DNA of 20,176 nucleotides from NCBI GenBank assembly GCA_964550615.1, contig CAZKAB010000032.1, positions 1-20,176 of the forward strand, given 5' to 3'. Source of the DNA: M55B144 sp964550615. Lineage in GTDB: Bacteria > Bipolaricaulota > Bipolaricaulia > UBA7950 > UBA9294. The notes below the pieces were generated by a model that was given only the letters and a program-made list of their open reading frames with translations, made no database searches and was not told where the DNA came from. Shown here piece after piece: positions 15,079-20,176 of the stretch (positions are counted from its first letter, which is position 1; each line of letters begins with the position of its first letter). The translations under genes and the position numbers were made by a program.

Positions 15079-15839
15079 TTCTCGATGCTTTTCGTCTCGA
15101 CGGCAAGGTAGCGCTCGTGACCGGGGCGGCGCGTGGCCTCGGGCTTGCGATGGCGACCGGCCTTGCAGAAGCTGGCGCAGACATAGTCGGCATCGATGTG
15201 ATTACGCCACTCTCTGAGACGAAGAGGCGGATCGAATCCGTCGGACGGCGCTTTGTGGAGATCCGTGCCGACCTGTCGAAGACGAACGATATTCAGCGGA
15301 TTCTCGGGACAGCAAAGGAAGAACTCGGCGGCTTCGATATCCTGGTCAATAATGCCGGCATCATCAGACGGCACCCGGCGCACGAGTATCCGGCAGAGGA
15401 TTGGGATGCCGTGATCAACGTCAACCTAAGAAGCCTGTTCTTTCTCACACAGGCCTTTGGAAAGGCACTCATCGAAGAAGGCCGCCACGGGAAGATCGTG
15501 AACGTCTGCTCCATGTTGTCCTTCTCGGGCGGGATTCTTGTCGCCCCCTATACAGCAAGCAAGAGTGCGGTTGCCGGGATCACTCGACTTCTCGCCAACG
15601 AATGGGCGCAGTACGGAATCAATGTGAACGGAATAGCGCCAGGTTACATGGCGACCGACAACACAGCACCGTTGCGCGCCGATCCGGAGAGAAATCGTGA
15701 GGTTCTAAGTCGGGTACCGATGAATCGGTGGGGCGAGCCCGAGGATTTGTGTGGGACTGTCGTCTTTCTATCCTCGGATGCCTCGGACTACATCACGGGA
15801 ACAATCGTTCGAGTCGACGGGGGCTGGCTGACCCGCTAA
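15075..15839 (+). CDS. kduD: 2-dehydro-3-deoxy-D-gluconate 5-dehydrogenase (KduD, SDR family)
   Basis: This 254-residue short-chain dehydrogenase reduces 5-keto-4-deoxyuronate-derived 2,5-diketo-3-deoxygluconate to 2-keto-3-deoxygluconate (KDG) with NAD(P)H. The dinucleotide motif is TGAARGLG (16-23). D41 after the second strand (GIDV) favours NAD(H). NNAGIIRR (92-99) is a KduD signature. The catalytic set is S146, Y159 and K163 (YTASK). GINVNGIAPGYMATDNT and the ending SDASDYITGTIVRVDGGWL are also characteristic of KduD rather than of general SDRs. It follows the isomerase by a 4-bp overlap and precedes the KDPG aldolase by 14 bp. Confidence 0.94.
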   Translation: MILDAFRLDGKVALVTGAARGLGLAMATGLAEAGADIVGIDVITPLSETKRRIESVGRRFVEIRADLSKTNDIQRILGTAKEELGGFDILVNNAGIIRRHPAHEYPAEDWDAVINVNLRSLFFLTQAFGKALIEEGRHGKIVNVCSMLSFSGGILVAPYTASKSAVAGITRLLANEWAQYGINVNGIAPGYMATDNTAPLRADPERNREVLSRVPMNRWGEPEDLCGTVVFLSSDASDYITGTIVRVDGGWLTR

Positions 15840-15853
15840 CGAGAGGAAGGAAC

Positions 15854-16504
15854 ATGCAAGAAGGAAAACAGGAAACGCTCCAGCGTCTTCTTCGCGTGGA
15901 ACAAGCTGTGGCCGTGCTCCGTGGGAGCGATCCCGACACAGTCTATGAGTGTGCAAGAGCCATACTGAAAGGCGGGATTCGTGCAATCGAGATCACGCTA
16001 ACAGTGCCGGGGGCTATTGACGTAATTCTGCGCCTTGCGGGAGACGCGGACGCGATAGTCGGTGCAGGATCGGTGCGAACGGCTTCCGATGTCGATCGCT
16101 GCTTAGACGCCGGCGCACGGTTTGTCGTCTCCCCAGTCTGCCAACCGGAAGTCATTCGGCGGGCAAAGGAAAGACACGCTCTCGTGATTCCGGGAGCGAT
16201 GACGCCTACTGAGGTGTCTACCGCATGGGATCTGGGGGGAGATCTAATCAAGATCTTCCCGGCGGCGCGTCTCGGGCCCAAGTTCTTGTCGGACCTTCAC
16301 GGCCCTCTCCCGGAGATTCCACTCGTGCCTACCGGCGGTATCACTGATGCCAATGCAATCGAGTACCTCGAAGCAGGTGCTGCGCTGATCGGTATCGGAT
16401 CTTGGCTGACTGCCGGGAGTCTGAACGAGACGCGTCGGAGGTCGGCACTGATTCGAGCAATCATCAACAAATACCAGGAGACCCATAGTGCCCACTCAGA
16501 TTGA
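15854..16504 (+). CDS. kdgA: 2-dehydro-3-deoxy-phosphogluconate (KDPG) aldolase
   Basis: This 216-residue class I aldolase cleaves KDPG to pyruvate and glyceraldehyde-3-phosphate, the last step of the pathway. E46 in IEIT and K133 in LIKIFPA are the catalytic acid/base and the Schiff-base Lys. GAGSV (70-74) and VPTGGI (158-163) match the substrate and phosphate-binding loops of the Eda family. I chose the ATG at 15854 because GAGGAAGG lies just before it. The longer in-frame reading to 15728 runs back through kduD. Its end overlaps the kinase gene by 17 bp. Confidence 0.94.
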   Translation: MQEGKQETLQRLLRVEQAVAVLRGSDPDTVYECARAILKGGIRAIEITLTVPGAIDVILRLAGDADAIVGAGSVRTASDVDRCLDAGARFVVSPVCQPEVIRRAKERHALVIPGAMTPTEVSTAWDLGGDLIKIFPAARLGPKFLSDLHGPLPEIPLVPTGGITDANAIEYLEAGAALIGIGSWLTAGSLNETRRRSALIRAIINKYQETHSAHSD

Positions 16505-17486
16505 ACTTGTGACGTTTGGCGAAGCAATGGTACGTTTCTCGCCTCCGGGATTCCGCCGCCTTGAGCAGACGCCCAGTCTGGAGGTTTTCGTTGGCGGCTC
16601 AGAGCTGAACGCAGCAGTAGCGGCGGCCCGGCTGGGATTGAAAACATCTTTCGTCACACGGCTCACCCGGAATCCACTGGGGAGAATGGTGGAGAACCGT
16701 GCCCGGGAGCATGGGATTGATACTTCAAAGATCGTTTGGACCGATACCGATCGCGTTGGAACGTACTACGTCGAACCCGGTGCATCTCCACGTGCCAATG
16801 CAGTGATCTACGATCGAGCCAATTCCGCCATTGCCTGCATCAAACCGGGCGAGATTGAGTGGGGTGAGCTGTTCCTCGGAGCGCGTCTCTTCTACACGTC
16901 GGGCATCACACCCGCCTTGTCAAGCACTGCGGCCGAGTCAACGTTGGAGGCAATCAAGCACGCACGTGAAGCGGGGGTCACCGTGTGCGTCGATCTGAAC
17001 TATCGGAGAAAACTGTGGAGCCAGGCCGAAGCAAAGAAGACGATGTCACAGATCGCTCTGCAGACAGATATTCTGTTCGCCACCGAGGAGGACACATCGA
17101 GGGTGTTCGGCATCAAGGGATCATCGTACGAGAGCGTGGCGAGACAGCTGGCCGATACGTTCAACTTGCACGTCGTAGCGATCACACTGCGTGAAAATCC
17201 ATCAGTCTGGCGAAATCAGTGGACGGCTATCGCGTATGACGCTGTGACAGACTCCATGCACACGACGTCGACCTATGATATCGAGGTCGTTGACCGCATC
17301 GGATCCGGCGACGCATTCGTCGGCGGATTCCTCTATGGTTTCCTGACAGGTGGGACGGACATGGGCCTACGATATGGCGTGGCGTTGTCGGCACTCAAAC
17401 AGACTGTCCCAGGAGATATCGGCTGGGCGACTCGCGATGAATTGGAGCGATTTCTGGAAGGTGGCGGGCTGCGCATCCAGCGATAG
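16488..17486 (+). CDS. kdgK: 2-dehydro-3-deoxygluconate (KDG) kinase, PfkB family
   Basis: This 332-residue ribokinase-fold enzyme phosphorylates KDG to KDPG using ATP. The PfkB substrate segment GGSELNAAVAAARLG (37-51) and the ATP/anion-hole motif DRIGSGDAFVGGFL (269-282, catalytic D275) are clear. YYVEPGASPRA (93-103) and CVDLNYRRKLW (167-177) match KDG kinases. It starts at a GTG inside the aldolase gene, with CAGGAG 8 bases upstream; no better start is available before the conserved VTFGEAMVRF. The aldolase is encoded just before it, so both final steps are translated together. Confidence 0.94.
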   Translation: MPTQIELVTFGEAMVRFSPPGFRRLEQTPSLEVFVGGSELNAAVAAARLGLKTSFVTRLTRNPLGRMVENRAREHGIDTSKIVWTDTDRVGTYYVEPGASPRANAVIYDRANSAIACIKPGEIEWGELFLGARLFYTSGITPALSSTAAESTLEAIKHAREAGVTVCVDLNYRRKLWSQAEAKKTMSQIALQTDILFATEEDTSRVFGIKGSSYESVARQLADTFNLHVVAITLRENPSVWRNQWTAIAYDAVTDSMHTTSTYDIEVVDRIGSGDAFVGGFLYGFLTGGTDMGLRYGVALSALKQTVPGDIGWATRDELERFLEGGGLRIQR

Positions 17487-17525
17487 CGGAAGGAAGGCAG
17501 AACTTTGACTTGTATGGGCTGACAT

Positions 17526-17834
17526 ATGACGACATCCAGTGAGCCGCGTGCGATCGTTGCGCATCCGAGCGACAACGTCGCAACTCTCCTCGACATGGTT
17601 GAGAGACCAGGGCATGTTGCGTTGATCGATCATGCGCTTGCGGTCATCGGAACGATCAAGCTACAGGCAACTGTCGAGATAGCCCATAAGGTGGCGATAA
17701 GAGAGATCGCAAAGGGAACGCCGGTAATCAAGTTTGGCGAACATATCGGAATCGCCATGAGCACTATCCGGCCGGGAGACCACGTACATGTGCACAACAT
17801 CTCCAGTGTGCGGTTCGCGAGCAAGGCAAAATGA
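17526..17834 (+). CDS. uxaA: SAF-domain small subunit of an altronate/galactarate dehydratase-type enzyme
   Basis: The 102-residue protein is a single SAF domain as found at the N-terminus of UxaA/GarD enzymes or as a separate subunit. The pattern is AHKVAIREIAKGTPVIKFGEHIGIAMSTIRPGDHVHVHNISS (residues about 53-94, quoted in pieces: AHKVAIREIAKG and RPGDHVHVHN). It overlaps the large subunit gene by 4 bp (ATGA), so the two form one enzyme. The reaction in known altronate dehydratases is D-altronate to KDG, which would feed the kinase encoded upstream. A sulfolactate sulfo-lyase (SuyA) is an alternative for this split form, but the KDG genes argue for a sugar acid. No strong ribosome site is seen before the ATG at 17526; a stop lies two codons upstream. 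Confidence 0.86.
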   Translation: MTTSSEPRAIVAHPSDNVATLLDMVERPGHVALIDHALAVIGTIKLQATVEIAHKVAIREIAKGTPVIKFGEHIGIAMSTIRPGDHVHVHNISSVRFASKAK

Positions 17835-19039
17835 CAATACCAGAGACATTTCAAGGATTTCGACGGTCAAACGGAAGTGTGGGCATCCGAAGCATCCTCC
17901 TCGCCCTTCCGGTCGGACAATGCGCCAATGAACTGGCTCTGAGGTGCGCGTCAGGAAACGCCACCGCGTATCCGTTCCTCCACACTCAGCCGTGCGCGCA
18001 CCTCGGAGACGACAATCGGGCAGCCGCAAACTGTCTTGTCGGGATAGGCCGCAATGCGAACGTCGCTGCAGTACTGGTACTTGGTATTGGATGTGACGCG
18101 CTGTCCGCAAAGAAGATCGCGGAGCGTATCGCCGAGACGGGCAAGCCCGTGTCTTGCCTGACATTGGAAACAAGCGGTAGTTGGGACGCACTAGTAAGAA
18201 CGGGACAGTCATGGCTTGCCGGTCAGTCGCAGACGATCGCACGGCAAGAGCGAATGGAAACCCCCATGTCGTCTCTCACTCTTGCCGTCAAGTGCGGAGG
18301 ATCCGATGCTACGTCGGCGCTAACCGGAAATCCGGCCATCGGGCGGGTTGTTGATCGGCTCATCGATGCAAACGGCACTGCCATATTCTCGGAGACTACG
18401 GAGCTGATCGGTGCCGAACACATTCTGATGGCGCGTGCCGCAAACGGGACCGTTCGAGGACGAATCGAACAGGCCGTGCGCGATACTGAGCAACGCATTA
18501 TGGCAACCGGCGTTGACCCACGCGGCACTCAACCGACCCCGGGCAATATCCGTGGCGGTCTCTCGACTCTTGAGGAGAAATCACTCGGCGGTGTCCTCAA
18601 GACTGGATCCAGGATAATTTCGGGCGTTTTCGATTGGGGGGAATCGCCATCGGGCCGAGGACTGCACATGATGGACTGCCCAGCCAATGTCCCTCAACTG
18701 CTGCTCGGGTGGGCGGCAGCGGGGGCGCAGCTTCTGGTCTTCAATGTAGGAGGGGGGCTCCCGGCTCGTATTCCGTCCTTGATCGGGACAAACGTAGGAT
18801 CCTTCCCGTTGCTGCCAACAATCAAGGTGCTAAGCAATCCCCGGGATCGCAACGTTAGGAAGTACTTTGATATCTACAGTGGATCGATACTTGAGGGACA
18901 AGACACACTTGAGGATGTAGCATCGTCGATTTGGACTGCGATTGTTGCAGCAGCTTCCGGACGTCACACGTATCTTGAGCGGTACGGGGCGCCGTCAGTT
19001 CAAACATGGGAGATGCTCGTCCGTGGACCGACCGTCTGA
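17831..19039 (+). CDS. uxaA: Large catalytic subunit of an altronate/galactarate dehydratase-type enzyme
   Basis: The 402-residue protein is the UxaA/GarD C-terminal part. Its N-terminus has FQGFRRSNGSVGIRSILLALP, then VLVLGIGCDA. The central signature is KCGGSDATSALTGNPAIG, followed by IFSETTELIGAEHILMARAA. QPTPGNIRGGLSTLEEKSLG and VFDWGESPSGRGLHMMDCPAN come next, and TIKVLSNP near the end. These surround the metal site that removes water from the aldonate. UxaA in E. coli is one chain; here the SAF domain is a separate gene directly upstream. Substrates in the family include altronate, galactarate and sulfolactate. KDG kinase and aldolase nearby favour altronate or a related hexonate. The stop is 22 bp before the yiaK-like gene. 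Confidence 0.88.
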   Translation: MTIPETFQGFRRSNGSVGIRSILLALPVGQCANELALRCASGNATAYPFLHTQPCAHLGDDNRAAANCLVGIGRNANVAAVLVLGIGCDALSAKKIAERIAETGKPVSCLTLETSGSWDALVRTGQSWLAGQSQTIARQERMETPMSSLTLAVKCGGSDATSALTGNPAIGRVVDRLIDANGTAIFSETTELIGAEHILMARAANGTVRGRIEQAVRDTEQRIMATGVDPRGTQPTPGNIRGGLSTLEEKSLGGVLKTGSRIISGVFDWGESPSGRGLHMMDCPANVPQLLLGWAAAGAQLLVFNVGGGLPARIPSLIGTNVGSFPLLPTIKVLSNPRDRNVRKYFDIYSGSILEGQDTLEDVASSIWTAIVAAASGRHTYLERYGAPSVQTWEMLVRGPTV

Positions 19040-19061
19040 CACGCCACCGCAAGGGAATACA

Positions 19062-20063
19062 ATGCGAATTCCGTTTGAAGAGCTTCGCCGGACGCTCGCA
19101 AGATGCCTTATGGAGCGGGGATTTACCAAAGATCGTGCACTGAGGTGCGCTCATATCTTCGCCGAAAACAGCCTGGTCGGTGTGGCATCCCATGGGCTCA
19201 ATCGATTTCCCCGGTTTCTCCAGTGGATCGATCACGGGTGGATAGACCCTGTCGCAGAATCTGTGCGCATGGCAACACAAGGAAGTTTTGAAAGATGGGA
19301 CGGAAATCTGGGCCCAGGACCTCTCAATGCTGAGCAGTGCATGAAGCGAGCAACGGAAATCGCCATTGATAACGGATTGGGTTGCGTCGCGCTCCGCAAC
19401 ACCAACCATTGGATGCGCGCCGGAACATACGCATGGCAAGCGGCCGACAACGGCTTCCTGGGTATCTGTTTCACCAATACTAAGCCAAACCTCCCGCCAT
19501 GGGGAAGCTTGGAACCCAAACTGGGCAACAATCCGATCGCCATGGCGATCCCAAGAGCGAATGGGGCGCACGTCCTATTCGACGGAGCGATGTCGCAATT
19601 CTCATATGGTGCTTTGGAGAGCGCAGCCCGAAAACATGCGGTTCTGCCTGTCCCGGGCGGATTCAACCAAGCAGGAGAATTGACTGATAATCCTGCCGAG
19701 ATAATCGCATCACAAAGACCATTGCCGATCGGCTACTGGAAGGGAAGCGGCCTGTCGCTCCTACTCGATCTGTTTGCCACTGTCCTGACCGAAGGGCGTT
19801 CGACACAAGAACTGGGGCGCCAAGCCGACGAATACGGAGTCTCTCAGGTCTTCATTGCATTCAGCAAAGCATTTGTCGACTCGCGCGCCGCGGATTCGAT
19901 CGAGCGGGCGGTGAGCAATCTTCATTCCGCACAAGCAAGCGATGCTGCCCCCGTGAGATACCCCGGAGAACGCCTGTTTAGAATTAGGGCGGAGAACACG
20001 GAACGCGGAGTACCCGTTGACGCGAGAATCTGGACGGAGGTTTCGAAGCTCCAAGCACCATGA
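19062..20063 (+). CDS. yiaK: 2,3-diketo-L-gulonate reductase-like oxidoreductase (YiaK, Ldh2/MDH2 family)
   Basis: The protein has 333 residues, about the length of E. coli YiaK, and aligns with it by eye throughout. Examples are SHGLNRFPRFLQWIDHG (43-59), NTNHWMRAGTYAWQAADNGFLGIC (113-136, in part), PPWG, FSYGALE, LPIGYWKGSGLSLLLDL and DEYGVSQVFIA. H44 and H116 are at the conserved active-site positions. YiaK reduces 2,3-diketo-L-gulonate to 3-keto-L-gulonate with NAD(P)H. In this operon it may act on a related 2-keto sugar acid instead, as the later ascorbate/gulonate genes (YiaQRS types) are not in view. I chose the ATG at 19062, with AAGGGA 5 bases upstream; an in-frame reading from 18942 overlaps the previous gene. 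Confidence 0.9.
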   Translation: MRIPFEELRRTLARCLMERGFTKDRALRCAHIFAENSLVGVASHGLNRFPRFLQWIDHGWIDPVAESVRMATQGSFERWDGNLGPGPLNAEQCMKRATEIAIDNGLGCVALRNTNHWMRAGTYAWQAADNGFLGICFTNTKPNLPPWGSLEPKLGNNPIAMAIPRANGAHVLFDGAMSQFSYGALESAARKHAVLPVPGGFNQAGELTDNPAEIIASQRPLPIGYWKGSGLSLLLDLFATVLTEGRSTQELGRQADEYGVSQVFIAFSKAFVDSRAADSIERAVSNLHSAQASDAAPVRYPGERLFRIRAENTERGVPVDARIWTEVSKLQAP

Positions 20064-20176
20064 TCATCGGGACCCAACTTGGCAATTCAGCAGAATAACA
20101 GATGATGTGCGGGTAACTGCCATGTCCCAGACGACACTATGTTGTAGCCAATCTCATTGCGGCATCATCCCCTGTT
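20064..20176 (+). other. Window tail with no confident gene
   Basis: An ATG overlapping the YiaK stop (20060) reads MIIGTQLGNSAE and then stops at 20096-20098. An ATG at 20122 is open to the edge but has no ribosome site and Cys-rich, gene-unlike content. The operon may continue beyond the window, but nothing here supports a call. Confidence 0.4.

Noticed and set aside
15728..15853. Longer start for the KDPG aldolase
   Set aside because: The extension reads through the end of kduD out of frame; the ATG at 15854 has a ribosome site and matches the family start.
18942..19061. Longer start for the YiaK-like protein
   Set aside because: It overlaps the dehydratase subunit; the ATG at 19062 gives the normal YiaK length and has AAGGGA before it.
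1..20176. CRISPR arrays, transposases, rRNA or prophage genes
   Set aside because: No regularly spaced repeats, transposase-like frames or RNA genes were seen; the only long direct repeat is the assembly overlap at the N gap.

Overview
The window looks like a scaffold from an anaerobic, heterotrophic bacterium, probably a metagenome assembly. An oxygen-sensitive glycyl radical enzyme with its activase, a TRAP transporter and a sugar-acid breakdown operon point to an anaerobe living on plant- or algae-derived uronates. The 100-N scaffold gap points to a draft assembly. I cannot place the organism securely. The signal peptides and gene mix would fit a spirochaete or a poorly cultured deep lineage, but this is only an impression.

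Region 1 (1-2540, all leftward). A GufA-type ZIP metal transporter is followed by a regulator that fuses an XRE helix-turn-helix to two TOBE (molybdate/tungstate-binding-like) domains. Next comes an exported protein with two sulfite-oxidase-like folds, cut off by the window edge. The last two genes are 9 bp apart and appear to share one promoter, whose -35 box lies inside a 20-bp palindrome.

Region 2 (2541-6920). A rightward XRE-cupin regulator converges with a leftward pair encoding a glycyl radical activase and a glycyl radical enzyme. The enzyme has the radical glycine and the catalytic cysteine. It has GCVT where most dehydratases and lyases of the family have GCVE, so its reaction is open. 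Related 15-bp operator-like sequences lie at the regulator's own -10 box, upstream of the activase promoter and in the first codons of the activase. This suggests the regulator controls the pair and itself.

Region 3 (6922-10107, leftward). This holds a serine-hydrolase-like protein whose expected nucleophile is Asn, a flavodoxin-fold NAD(P)H:FMN oxidoreductase, and an exported protein I do not recognise.

Region 4 (10314-20176, rightward). A strong sigma70-type promoter precedes an IclR regulator. After it comes a probable single operon: TRAP transporter (dctP, dctQ, dctM), an IolB/KduI-family isomerase, kduD, KDPG aldolase, KDG kinase, a split altronate-dehydratase-type enzyme (SAF small subunit plus large subunit), and a YiaK-type 2,3-diketo-L-gulonate reductase. 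Together they can import a sugar acid, turn it into 2-keto-3-deoxygluconate by two routes (isomerase plus KduD, or dehydratase), phosphorylate it and cleave it to pyruvate and glyceraldehyde-3-phosphate. The N gap inside iclR is an assembly artefact: 55 bp are repeated on its two sides, and joining them restores a full-length gene.
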